DNA from: Myxococcota bacterium
GTDB lineage: Bacteria; Myxococcota_A; Polyangia; HGW-17
Assembly (NCBI GenBank): GCA_018821305.1
Contig: JAHJMN010000146.1
Span: 1-64,000, forward strand
Direction: 5' to 3'
Length of the DNA stretch: 64,000 nucleotides
Part shown: positions 49,040 to 59,024 of the stretch, piece after piece
Layout of the letters: every line of letters begins with the position of its first letter
Position numbering within the stretch: position 1 is the stretch's first letter
Made by a program: the position numbers and the translations under genes
The notes under the pieces: model-generated
The model's database searches: none
Told to the model about the DNA's origin: nothing
Seen by the model: only the letters and a program-made list of their open reading frames with translations

Positions 49040-50083
49040 ATGGAGATTGCTGTGTCCGATCGACCCGGAGGGGAGCCTAATCAGGAGCCAACCCCAAAAA
49101 GACTTGAAAGAGCTTACAAAGAAGGCGAAACCGCTTGGTCTACCCGAATAGTTGCAGCCATTCAGTTTTCCGTTTTTCTTCTTATCTTTTCGGCAGTTAT
49201 AAAATCTTCGTGGAATTTAATATTGGAGTTCGGTGCAGGGATTTTTTCCGGAAAAACGACGGTTAATGGAATTCATCTTGTGCTTTATGACAGGATTCTC
49301 GCAATTACACTTCCTGTCATTATTGCCATTGGTGGCGCTACTCTGGCAGCGGGATTTCTTCAAATTGGTTTCCGTTTCAATATTCACCGACTTCAACCTA
49401 AACTTTCCAATCTAAGCCCAGTGCGCGGAATTAAACAGATATTCAGTCTGAAACGTGTAACAGATATGCTTCTCAGTCTGTTCTTTATTGTTTTCGTTTT
49501 AATATTACTAACTGAGACTGTTTGGAATCATCGAAAACACTTTGTTCAAAGCGCATTGAATCAGGAACTGGGTAACATTGGTGTTTATACCGATATTATT
49601 TTCTCGTTTTCTACTAAACTTCTTGTATTTACGATCATTTTTGCGGCAGTAGACTGGTTTATAATATATAGAAGGTATCGTCAAAATCTTATGATGACTA
49701 GATATGAAGTAGAAAAGGAAATGAAACAGGATGAGGGTGATGCAAATATTAAGAGTCAGCGTCGGCAAATGCACGCAGAACTCTCAATGTCCGAAGGTAT
49801 AAAAGCAGTCAAGGAGGCAGACATCGTGATAGTAAACCCCACAAAAATTGCTGTAGCCCTGAAAAGTTTTGATGGCAGTATTCCTCAAGTAGTGGCCAGT
49901 GGAGAAAATGCTAATGCACTGAAAATAAGAAAAGAAGCGGAGAAGCATGGTGTACCCGTTTATCGTGATGTTCACCTTGCCAGAAATCTGAAATCAATCA
50001 ATGTGGGAAGTGAGATACCACAAGAGCTTTTCGATGCAATTGCTATAATTCTGGCAACAATCGAGAAAGATGGCACAGTATGA
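49040..50083 (+). CDS. FlhB/SctU-family secretion protein with NPTK cleavage-site variant
   Basis: EPTPKRLERAYKEGE; NLSPVRGIKQIFSLK; ADIVIVNPTKIAVAL; HGVPVYRDVHLARNL. Confidence 0.88.
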   Translation: MEIAVSDRPGGEPNQEPTPKRLERAYKEGETAWSTRIVAAIQFSVFLLIFSAVIKSSWNLILEFGAGIFSGKTTVNGIHLVLYDRILAITLPVIIAIGGATLAAGFLQIGFRFNIHRLQPKLSNLSPVRGIKQIFSLKRVTDMLLSLFFIVFVLILLTETVWNHRKHFVQSALNQELGNIGVYTDIIFSFSTKLLVFTIIFAAVDWFIIYRRYRQNLMMTRYEVEKEMKQDEGDANIKSQRRQMHAELSMSEGIKAVKEADIVIVNPTKIAVALKSFDGSIPQVVASGENANALKIRKEAEKHGVPVYRDVHLARNLKSINVGSEIPQELFDAIAIILATIEKDGTV

Positions 50084-50325
50084 AAATAACAAATGGAATA
50101 CGAAATATTTTACTAAAGGTAACCCAGACACAATCTGGGGAACCAGTTCCTGAGGTTACGTTTTCAGATTTACAAAAAGACAAAAAGTCAACATGGTCTT
50201 CTTTCGATTTTAATCAGGCAATTTCCGGATCGGAATTGATTGATAAATACTTTCCTGGGCTAGAAAAAATGAAACAGATGCGTCAAAAAATCCGGGGTCG
50301 GATGGGTTCAATAATCTGCGGTTGA
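50080..50325 (+). CDS. Hypothetical 81-aa protein translationally coupled to the FlhB/SctU-like gene
   Basis: ATGA overlap; no recognised family. Confidence 0.5.
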   Translation: MKITNGIRNILLKVTQTQSGEPVPEVTFSDLQKDKKSTWSSFDFNQAISGSELIDKYFPGLEKMKQMRQKIRGRMGSIICG

Positions 50326-50346
50326 TCTCGTGAACAATGGGCCGTT

Positions 50347-52137
50347 TTAATTGCCAGAGATTCTCGGATAAAAATCAAGGTAGTAATCTACTGCGTCAAT
50401 AGAGTGTCTGTAGGTTACTCTTCCATTAACAACCCTCATTTGGGCTGGCATATAAAATCTTACAAAGGGAAGAGCATCCATATATTTTCGTTTTATTTCT
50501 TTCAGTTCGTCTGAGGATAAAAATTGTTCAGGTTTAGGCATTTTATCCATTACTGCTTTAAGTCTGTCTGGAGTAGGACTTACAATAATCTCCATCAAAG
50601 ATTTCAGTGATGTTGTAAGCTCAGAATTCTTAAATGCTTCGGGAAAAACGTCTTCATGGAAAAAGTTTTTAACATTTTTCCATGGAGCTACTTGAGGATT
50701 GCCTTCAGACCGCTTTATTTCTCTGAGACCTAAAACCAATCGAATGAGTGCCTCATCGGCAATAACATCCAGGGAAGGGATTTCAGAAATTGACCGGTGG
50801 ATAAGATATCGATAACTCCAGTACTGAATCGGAGTCTTCTCGCATCCTGATTTTTGGGAAAAACCTGTAACTGAATGATTTATCATAATTAATTGTATAA
50901 CGAGCCTTCGCCAGATAGTTTTTATTACTTCAGAATCATCATACTCCTTATGAAATGTTCTGGTTTTAAGATTATCCGAAGACAGTTGTACGGCATCCTT
51001 TATTCGGTAATCCATTTCAGTCAGAAGCTCATTCATCCCCGAATAGCAGGAGTGAAAATTTTTTGCATCATTTTCGGAAAAGATCAGTTTTGCAATATTA
51101 AAACCAGTTTTTCTCCAGTCTGTGTTGTAAATATTTCCCGGCAAAACATCACTACCTGGATAAACTTCCCTTTTAATACACATCGAGCAGGGCCCTGCCG
51201 CACGGATCAAATATTCATCAGTGTATTTTTTATCCTCAAGCGTGTACTTGGTTTGTGGAAAATAATTTTGAGCCGTATCAATAAATGTTTTCTGGAACAG
51301 ATCAAAAGCAAAACGCTTACTCTCAGCATTGAAAGTAAGCCATAATCGGAAATCATCGCCAAAGGGCTTTATATGCAGACGATATCTTGCGATTTCAAAA
51401 TGGCTCTCTGCAGGTTTTATTTTTTTTGACAAAATATTAATCATTCTACGGAAGGCGTTTCTCTGGTCTCGGGAGAGCTTTAATTGGAGTGATTTTAATA
51501 GTTCGATGCTGTTTTTTGGCTCCACAATGCCGTTTCTTCTACCGTTCCACACAATCTCCGTGAGGGAAGTGAGAAATAAGTCGAGATCTTTTTGGGTTGT
51601 ATGCCTGAGATTATAGCCTTTACTGTAAAGCTTTTTAACAAGTTCCCTAAAATCCTTTTCTTTAAATGTCGGTTTGTGATTTGAAGGAATTGTTTTTAAG
51701 GCGAATAGAGGCAATGTATAATTTCTAATATTCTGTAACAAATCAGAAGCGGAAGACTCTTTCTCAGAAGAATTGAGCAGTGAAGCTATAAAACTTGCAG
51801 TGTCAAATTCATCAAGACTCTGGAAAATCTTCATTTCCCAGGAATTCATGAATTCAATTATCGTGTTCAGCGTCTTTGTTTCATCCGTAGACAAAGCGTA
51901 GGAAGGCGCAGACGAGAGATTGTGAAAAAGATACTGATTTTTTCCATCGAAAAAATCGAAAACAACTTTTCTTGTTTCAACAGTTTTTCGTTTCTTTTCG
52001 CGGCTTATCCCATCACTGGCTATATCACTATTGCTCTGATCTTTTGTTTCCGTTGAGGATTTTCCTTTACCGGATAAAACAAGAGTCTCATCAGAGCATG
52101 ATGTTAAAATTGCTATGATAATCAAAATTCTATACAT
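50347..52137 (-). CDS. Putative lipoprotein
   Basis: MYRILIIIAILTSCSDETLVLSG lipobox. Confidence 0.6.
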   Translation of the reverse strand: MYRILIIIAILTSCSDETLVLSGKGKSSTETKDQSNSDIASDGISREKKRKTVETRKVVFDFFDGKNQYLFHNLSSAPSYALSTDETKTLNTIIEFMNSWEMKIFQSLDEFDTASFIASLLNSSEKESSASDLLQNIRNYTLPLFALKTIPSNHKPTFKEKDFRELVKKLYSKGYNLRHTTQKDLDLFLTSLTEIVWNGRRNGIVEPKNSIELLKSLQLKLSRDQRNAFRRMINILSKKIKPAESHFEIARYRLHIKPFGDDFRLWLTFNAESKRFAFDLFQKTFIDTAQNYFPQTKYTLEDKKYTDEYLIRAAGPCSMCIKREVYPGSDVLPGNIYNTDWRKTGFNIAKLIFSENDAKNFHSCYSGMNELLTEMDYRIKDAVQLSSDNLKTRTFHKEYDDSEVIKTIWRRLVIQLIMINHSVTGFSQKSGCEKTPIQYWSYRYLIHRSISEIPSLDVIADEALIRLVLGLREIKRSEGNPQVAPWKNVKNFFHEDVFPEAFKNSELTTSLKSLMEIIVSPTPDRLKAVMDKMPKPEQFLSSDELKEIKRKYMDALPFVRFYMPAQMRVVNGRVTYRHSIDAVDYYLDFYPRISGN

Positions 52138-52138
52138 T

Positions 52139-53575
52139 TTATTTCCTTAACCCCTGCAACTCAAATCCATGTCTTTCAAAAGCTCTTGTAATTCTTTGAC
52201 TTTCTTCCTGCATTCTTGTGCGGGTTTCTTCATAGGATATGCGTTCTATCTCAACTTGAAAGTTTAACTTCAGTGGACTACCACTCATTATTTTCATATC
52301 GTCCTCTTTTGGGATAAAAACAATAATATCAACTTCAGGATGCTGATCTGCCAGATGAGGAAGCATTCCCATGAATCTGGTATTAATAAGAGCTTTTAAT
52401 CCTTGTATACTTGCAAAAACGCCTCCCTTGCTTTTAACAAAACCACTTTGAGCAGATCTAACGGGTACTAATGGATCTGTTACAACAATCAAAGTGGCTC
52501 CATGTTCTATGGCTAATTCAATTTCAGAGGTTCTCGTATAAGAACCGTCAATAAACCACCTGCCATTTATGTATTGAGGAGTATAAAAGGGTATTAAGGA
52601 CATACTGGCATGAATGGCCCGGCTTACGGGAACATCATCCCATCCTTCTGTTCCAAATACAATGTGCTCATAAGTATCCTGGTCCGTCGCACCAATAAAT
52701 AGACTATGACCGAGTTCCTTAAAACTATTGGTCATCCCGGGTAAACTGAATGTTTTTTCAACCACTTTTTCAATAATATCCCCCTTGAAAAAGGCATTAG
52801 GTACTGCACGGAAAAGCTTGTGTATCAGAGATTCAGAGGTAAATGCAGTTGCGCTGAATGAATGGATAAGGGCCCGGGCAAACTCTGAAAAAGCCGGATC
52901 AAATAGTTTTCCCGGACTTATTGATGACAGTATCGTTGAATCCTGCATAAAAGCGCGGGCGAGTTCAATTGGCGGTATTCCATTTGCAAGACTGGAAGCC
53001 ATGATTGCTCCTGCGCTTATCCCATAAAATAGATCGAAATCAATAATACTTGAGCCAACAAGAGACTCGTCCAGAGCCCGAAGAGATCCTATTTCATAAA
53101 TCAGCCCTTCAATTCCTCCTCCGGCACAGCACAGAGCGGTCTTACCTTTTTTTTCCGGAAGGGCAACTTTTCTTAGCCTTTGATAAAAATCACTACCACC
53201 GGAAATAAATACATCTCCGATATTCAGTTTTCCAAGGGAAAGCAATGTATCTGATGTTACAGATTCAGCGAGAAAAAAGCAGAGTACTTTGGGGCAACTC
53301 AAATGCCTCTGATGGAAGGGTACCGAAGTAATAATATTGATAAAACGAAGATAATTTAGACCGCAGTCACAATCCAGGACAGCTGCGTCCCAGGCCTTTG
53401 CCCGTGATTGGGCTACTGCCTCCTCTATGGAAAATGCGAATGTAAAATCAAAAATATGATCTCCATCTTTGCATCGAACATAGTCTGAATGATTCCATTT
53501 TTCTTCTCCAAGAATTTTTGCAAAAACTTGTTTGCGCTCGGGAGTCGTAATACTGAGTATTTCCAATCTAGTCAT
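52139..53575 (-). CDS. Patatin-like phospholipase with N-terminal receiver-like domain
   Basis: CCAGGGIEGLIYEIGSLRAL oxyanion motif, FYGISAGAIMASS nucleophile elbow, FIDGSYTRTSEIELA catalytic Asp. Confidence 0.85.
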   Translation of the reverse strand: MTRLEILSITTPERKQVFAKILGEEKWNHSDYVRCKDGDHIFDFTFAFSIEEAVAQSRAKAWDAAVLDCDCGLNYLRFINIITSVPFHQRHLSCPKVLCFFLAESVTSDTLLSLGKLNIGDVFISGGSDFYQRLRKVALPEKKGKTALCCAGGGIEGLIYEIGSLRALDESLVGSSIIDFDLFYGISAGAIMASSLANGIPPIELARAFMQDSTILSSISPGKLFDPAFSEFARALIHSFSATAFTSESLIHKLFRAVPNAFFKGDIIEKVVEKTFSLPGMTNSFKELGHSLFIGATDQDTYEHIVFGTEGWDDVPVSRAIHASMSLIPFYTPQYINGRWFIDGSYTRTSEIELAIEHGATLIVVTDPLVPVRSAQSGFVKSKGGVFASIQGLKALINTRFMGMLPHLADQHPEVDIIVFIPKEDDMKIMSGSPLKLNFQVEIERISYEETRTRMQEESQRITRAFERHGFELQGLRK

Positions 53576-53698
53576 GATTTTTCCAGTAGATATAAGCAGG
53601 GGTATGCCATTGACTGTAGTGGACATTACATTTATAATCCGATGACAACATCAGACATCTACGGTCTGAACCTGCTACCCACGTGAGTTGAAATTAAC

Positions 53699-55213
53699 AT
53701 GATGATGAAAAAAATCCAGCTGACGCTTCTCCTATCCGTATTTCTTATTTCCGGATGTGGTAAAAAGAAGAAATCAATAGAAAGTCTTGTATCATCAAAC
53801 AGTTACACTGAAATGGGTCAGATTGTTTCAAGTGAATCTGAATCAACTGATCGCAAAACTCAGGCAGTAGTTGCTCTGGTTAAAGCAGGAAAATATTCTA
53901 CAGTTCTTCAATCAATTCAAGGAAAACCGGAAGCAGAAAAAATAATAAAACCAGCCATTTCATGGAGTCTTGAGCAACTTAAGGGTAATACTACTCAGGC
54001 TGTCGTGGCAAAAGATGCTCTCACAGGCTTGGTAAATTATACTTCTACGGCCGCTTCCAGCGCTGTCTTCAACTGGTTTGCTACTGATATTGAAAAAAGG
54101 AAAGAAGCTGGTGATTACAAACTGAAAAACTGTTTAGAGATTCATTGGAACCGTGCCGACGCTTTGGCTAAAGAGGCTGTATCAAAAGCTCATGCATCAT
54201 GGATGGTAAAAGACTTGAAAAAGCGAGGACATGAGGGTGTGGTTCTCTTTAAAAGGGGCCGACTGGATAAGCCTGATTTGAAAAAAATCACTAAAGTAGA
54301 AAGTATTTACCGAAACTACTTTGAATATTTTAAAAAAGCCACCAGTAATGCAATTATTGACGCATTGACTCCAGTTACACCGTCGGATGTTTTACTTTTA
54401 CAGATATCATTCCTCTTTGATTATGCGGATGAAAACCAACGAAAAAAAGCTGGAGATGTTCTTCTGAAAAAAATGATTGAAACCCGCCGATTTACTCTTG
54501 TTTCTCTTAAAGCAATGGGGGATTTTAAACCAGTTGGAGCAACTGATTATCTCAAAACACTGCTGAAACCAGGAATGCAGAAAGATGTACTTGAGGCCGC
54601 ACTGACTGCTCTAATTGCAATTACTGCCGATGCAAAATCCACAGAAATTCTATTTGATCATGCTCTTCCGCTTTTTAAAGCTCTTGCTGGTGGTAAAGCC
54701 CCAGACCACAAAACTATGGCTCTGGCAATCACAAGTGCAAAGGGATTGGAGTATCCACGTGAATGTCAACTGAACCGTTCTCATGGAACCATCCTCAAAG
54801 CAGTTTTCAATGCAAAACTGAAGGGAGATCTCTTTGAATTGCGAAACTCAATAATTAAATCCATCTATCGTATGATCATTTGTACAGAAGGCGTGGATGG
54901 GCTTGATTATCTTATTAAGTCAACTAAATTTCCGATATCATTTGAACAACTTAAATCGCTGGTTACAAGTTTCAACACTCTTAACGAGAAAGATCTTAAT
55001 AATTACCTGAGTAAATCAATCAATTCAAAAAACCTGTTAAACACTGTTGTATCTGTTTGGGGTATTTCCGCATTTTCAGGAAAAGAGTCCATTGAAATAA
55101 TAAACAAATACAAGAACGATCTTCGACAAATTCCTCAGTGGAACCAGACTGTGGGAGATTTTACTAAGTCACTTGTTTCAACTATGGAAAAAAGACTTGC
55201 CCTGAAAAAATAA
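53699..55213 (+). CDS. Putative lipoprotein with alpha-helical repeats (HEAT-like)
   Basis: LLLSVFLISGCGKKKKS lipobox; repeated helical segments. Confidence 0.6.
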   Translation: MMMKKIQLTLLLSVFLISGCGKKKKSIESLVSSNSYTEMGQIVSSESESTDRKTQAVVALVKAGKYSTVLQSIQGKPEAEKIIKPAISWSLEQLKGNTTQAVVAKDALTGLVNYTSTAASSAVFNWFATDIEKRKEAGDYKLKNCLEIHWNRADALAKEAVSKAHASWMVKDLKKRGHEGVVLFKRGRLDKPDLKKITKVESIYRNYFEYFKKATSNAIIDALTPVTPSDVLLLQISFLFDYADENQRKKAGDVLLKKMIETRRFTLVSLKAMGDFKPVGATDYLKTLLKPGMQKDVLEAALTALIAITADAKSTEILFDHALPLFKALAGGKAPDHKTMALAITSAKGLEYPRECQLNRSHGTILKAVFNAKLKGDLFELRNSIIKSIYRMIICTEGVDGLDYLIKSTKFPISFEQLKSLVTSFNTLNEKDLNNYLSKSINSKNLLNTVVSVWGISAFSGKESIEIINKYKNDLRQIPQWNQTVGDFTKSLVSTMEKRLALKK

Positions 55214-55351
55214 GTTCATGTTTTGAAATTTAAATTTTGAAATTTAATGGCATTTGTGTTTTTATACTGTGGTTGTTTTTACTGATATTTTTAAAGTATG
55301 TAGTAACTTCATCCTCTGGTGAGGTTAGGGTTTTTTATAACGGAGGACATT

Positions 55352-55963
55352 ATGGATTCCCGTAAATCAATGAGACATTTCTACTGCCGTGACGTGTTAT
55401 GGGAAACATTTGAACAGATGGCAACTGATTTTGCTGTTAGTGTGGATTATCTTATTAACGAGTCAATGCGTCACTATGCAAAAAATAAAGGTTATGAAGT
55501 TGGTGACACGAAGGGGATGCAGGCACCTTCAAATCTTGTGAATCCGCCTACGGTGGAAGTCCAAATTGGAAAAAACAGCCCTCCACCACTGCCTGGGCAA
55601 ACTTCAAGAAAACCTTCAAGACAAAGTGGTGCTTTTTCTCTTTCTCAAGAAATTTATGCGGATATTCCAACAGATAGTCCGCCTATGACCCTTTATGTTA
55701 TGTATGATGGAGAGAAACATCCGATTGATAAAGATCAGTATATTATTGGTCGTGTTGGTAAACTTTGTGATCTGGTAATCAAAGACTCCAATATATCGAG
55801 AAAACATGCTGCTGTAATCAAGCGCAATGGAAATTATTACATAAAAGATCTTGGTTCCACTAACGGTATTGAATATAACGGGATGAGAATTGATAATAAA
55901 CGTATAGATGAGGGTGATTCCTACCTTCTTTGCGATAACAAGGTTACTTTTACGTTCAAGTAG
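55352..55963 (+). CDS. FHA-domain protein with N-terminal RHH/HTH-like segment
   Basis: IIGRVGKLCDLVIKDSNISRKHAAVIKRNGNYYIKDLGSTNGIEYNGMRI; SD cggagga before ATG 55352. Confidence 0.88.
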   Translation: MDSRKSMRHFYCRDVLWETFEQMATDFAVSVDYLINESMRHYAKNKGYEVGDTKGMQAPSNLVNPPTVEVQIGKNSPPPLPGQTSRKPSRQSGAFSLSQEIYADIPTDSPPMTLYVMYDGEKHPIDKDQYIIGRVGKLCDLVIKDSNISRKHAAVIKRNGNYYIKDLGSTNGIEYNGMRIDNKRIDEGDSYLLCDNKVTFTFK

Positions 55964-56017
55964 TCGATTAGATTCTCCCAAAGCTTATTTTTTACATCTC
56001 CAATTATAGACTTTCCA

Positions 56018-58336
56018 ATGAAGCCTTCTTCAGAATTCCGAAAAAATCTATGTGATTTCCTGATGGGACAAGGGAATGTAAGGTTTCCCGATATTCCTGA
56101 TAATATTGGTACCCAGTCCGAAAATGCCAAATTGTGGTTGAAATCTGTTTGCGAAGGTGTCTCGGAACATACAAAAATCCAAGCGGCTCGTGGTATTCGA
56201 TTGATTGATAAAGGTGAATTGATTATTCGAAATGTTGACAAGGCAGCAGAGGATGATCGAGTTGAAAAACACAGTGATATACACCCGCTTCTTTCTTCGA
56301 TAACACTTTTAAAAGGGTGTGGTCCTCAGACGGCAGAAAAATTCTCTAATGCTGGAATATTCACCATCTATGATTTGCTTTCCTGTCACCCTGTGGAATA
56401 TCGGGACTTGCGCAAAGTATTGAAAATAAATGAGATTCAGGAAGGCGTTTTCTGCTGTTTATGTGTTACGGTCACTAAGCGCTCCATGTTTTCAGGCAAG
56501 CTATTCGCTGATGCCAGCGATGAAACCGGTGTAATCAAACTTAACTGGTTCAGAACATGGCCGGCCCTTGCAAAGCAGGTAATTCCAGGACAAACCATAT
56601 ATATTTCTGGAAGGTGTACTGTTCGCGGTACCTTCAAGACTTTTTCCCATCCGGATGTAAGCATTGAACGACCCCATTACTTTTTTATTCGCTACAGTGG
56701 TGAAACAACAGGAAATCTAATTAAAAGATTTGTTTCTCAAGCTATTGAATTTGCATCAAATTCTCAAGCGGAAACACTGCCAGATTATATTCTTAAAGAA
56801 CGCTCTCTCTGGGCTGTTGCAGATTCACTGAAATATATTCATAATCCACCTGAAGATATTTCGTTGGATGATATAAGGCAACTTGCTAGGGGGTATCACA
56901 GCTCCCAGAAGCGTTTTGCCTACGAGGAATTGCTTCAGATTCAATTGACAATGTTATCAAGGAAAAAGGCTGTTACAGAAGTTGAAGGTCCCGTCATAAA
57001 CACTGGTTCTGTACATAGTTTTTTAAACCTTTTACCCTTCAAACTGACAAATGGGCAAAATAAAGCACTTTTGGAAATTCTGAAAGATATCTCTTCGGGG
57101 AAAATAATGAACAGGCTCCTTCAGGGGGATGTGGGTAGCGGGAAGACTGCCGTTGCCATTGGTGCATGCATCGTTACAGCACTTTCAGGTTATCAGGCTG
57201 CTTTCATGGTACCCACAACCATCCTTGCAACTCAACAAATGGATACTTTTACCCGTATAGCTGAACAATTGAATTTGAAATGTGCAATACTCACAGGAGA
57301 CACTCCTTCTCCCGTTCGTAAATCAATTCTTGCAATGCTTGAAGGGGGCGCAATTGATATACTGATAGGGACTCATTCCTTGATTCAGCAAAATGTGCTT
57401 TTTCAGGACCTTGCTCTTGCTGTAATTGATGAGCAGCATAGATTTGGAGTATCACAACGGGCCACATTGAGGACTAAAAGCGGATTTGGAAATTGTCATC
57501 TTCTTGTTATGACTGCTACTCCGATTCCCAGAAGTCTCGCTCTTACTGCTTATGGTGATTTGGAAATAAGCATCATTGATGAACTTCCACCCGGCCGCAA
57601 TCCCGTGGAAACTGTTGTAATTAAAACGAAAAAAGAAAAGAAACAATTAGTTAATAAATTGAATGATTATCTCTCAAAAGGTGAGAAGATATTTATAGTT
57701 GTACCATTGATTGATACGGGAGAAGAAAAAGACCGGCCCGACATACACATCATCCACCGTTTTTTTTCAGAAAATCTTCCGGAAGCAAGATCAGCTCTTC
57801 TTCATGGAAGGATGTCAAATCACGAAAAAAATGAAACTATACAGAATTTTCGTGATGGCTTGCTGAATATGGTTGTTGCTACAACAGTGATCGAAGTTGG
57901 AATGGATATACCAGACGCATCGATTATTGTAATTATTGAAAGTGATCGATTTGGACTTGCTCAACTTCATCAATTACGTGGAAGAGTAGGTCGAAAATCT
58001 GGAAGTGAAGCATTCTGTTACCTGCTTGTCTCCGAAAAACCCACGGCAGATGGTTTAGAGCGACTGGAAATAATGAAAACCTGTTCAAATGGATTTGAAC
58101 TCAGCGAAGAAGATCTTAGAATGCGTGGCGCTGGAGACATTCTGGGAACAAAACAATCGGGAATAATGGCCCTGAAATTTGGCAGCCTTATTCATCATAG
58201 AGAAATTCTGGAGTTGGCTCGTGAAGATGCCCAGAAAATCCTGACCAGAGACCCTCAACTTCAGAGTCAGCCTTTTTTAAGGCAGAAGACAATAGATTTG
58301 TCACTGCGAGAAATATTTGGAGCCGAAAGTGGCTAA
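56018..58336 (+). CDS. recG: ATP-dependent DNA helicase RecG
   Basis: LLQGDVGSGKTAVA; IDEQHRFGVSQRATLR; MTATPIPRSLALTAYGDLEISIIDELPPGR; QLRGRVGRKSGSEAFCYLL. Confidence 0.96.
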   Translation: MKPSSEFRKNLCDFLMGQGNVRFPDIPDNIGTQSENAKLWLKSVCEGVSEHTKIQAARGIRLIDKGELIIRNVDKAAEDDRVEKHSDIHPLLSSITLLKGCGPQTAEKFSNAGIFTIYDLLSCHPVEYRDLRKVLKINEIQEGVFCCLCVTVTKRSMFSGKLFADASDETGVIKLNWFRTWPALAKQVIPGQTIYISGRCTVRGTFKTFSHPDVSIERPHYFFIRYSGETTGNLIKRFVSQAIEFASNSQAETLPDYILKERSLWAVADSLKYIHNPPEDISLDDIRQLARGYHSSQKRFAYEELLQIQLTMLSRKKAVTEVEGPVINTGSVHSFLNLLPFKLTNGQNKALLEILKDISSGKIMNRLLQGDVGSGKTAVAIGACIVTALSGYQAAFMVPTTILATQQMDTFTRIAEQLNLKCAILTGDTPSPVRKSILAMLEGGAIDILIGTHSLIQQNVLFQDLALAVIDEQHRFGVSQRATLRTKSGFGNCHLLVMTATPIPRSLALTAYGDLEISIIDELPPGRNPVETVVIKTKKEKKQLVNKLNDYLSKGEKIFIVVPLIDTGEEKDRPDIHIIHRFFSENLPEARSALLHGRMSNHEKNETIQNFRDGLLNMVVATTVIEVGMDIPDASIIVIIESDRFGLAQLHQLRGRVGRKSGSEAFCYLLVSEKPTADGLERLEIMKTCSNGFELSEEDLRMRGAGDILGTKQSGIMALKFGSLIHHREILELAREDAQKILTRDPQLQSQPFLRQKTIDLSLREIFGAESG

Positions 58337-58429
58337 GGTGGGTGGTGGGGTAATCACATCAGCCCCAATGACAACACCCCTGTATTCCTATACGACGCTT
58401 AATCCGCGGATCTCCGGTGCCCTGATTTC

Positions 58430-58810
58430 TTAACAGGGGAGTCAGGAAGTCAGGAAAACAGGATCAGGCTCAGGTCATAAACATTCAATATCAAAGCATA
58501 ATTACAAATGGCAGGATGAAAACAAGTACTTTTCCCGTTTCGATCCTTTTATTCCGAGAGCGGTCTAGACCGCTTCCTGATTAATACGATTGTGACTCGT
58601 TTAAAAAAAATGCTTCAGGAAAGACCCCTGTTTTCCTGTTCCTGCTACTGATTTCCTGGTTACCTGAAATATTTTAACAGGGACTCAGGAAGTCAGGAAA
58701 ACAGCGACAGGCTCAGGTCATAAACATCCAATATCAATGTAAAATTACAAAGACTGGAAGAATATATTCACTGTTCTACTCTCGATCCTTTTATTCCGAG
58801 AGCGGTCTAG
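58430..58810 (+). repeat. Family C repeats in tandem/inverted array, copies C3a and C3b
   Basis: CAGGAAGTCAGGAAAACAGGATCAGGCTCAGGTCATAAACATTCAATATCAA and again at 58685; TTTATTCCGAGAGCGGTCTAG at both ends; AGCGGTCTAGACCGCT palindrome at the junction. Confidence 0.85.
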
Positions 58811-58892
58811 CAATATTTACAGCACCTTGCGGTTACTGTCTTGAATAATAAACTGACGAAAAATTTGATTTCTTGTATTTCAGGACAGTAAC
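58811..58892 (+). repeat. Family A repeat, right half only, copy A6, fused to C3b
   Basis: CAATATTTACAGCACCTTGCGGTTACTGTCTTGA...TCAGGACAGTAAC. Confidence 0.85.
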
Positions 58893-59024
58893 TGATTAAA
58901 GAACATGAACAAATTTCAGGATGTGACCAATTTATTAATGAGATTTATGAATTACCATGGTAAAATAACTTTCGCATTGGTGAAACCTGTAATATCCAGT
59001 CATTACAGTAGTTTTCTTTAGAGG

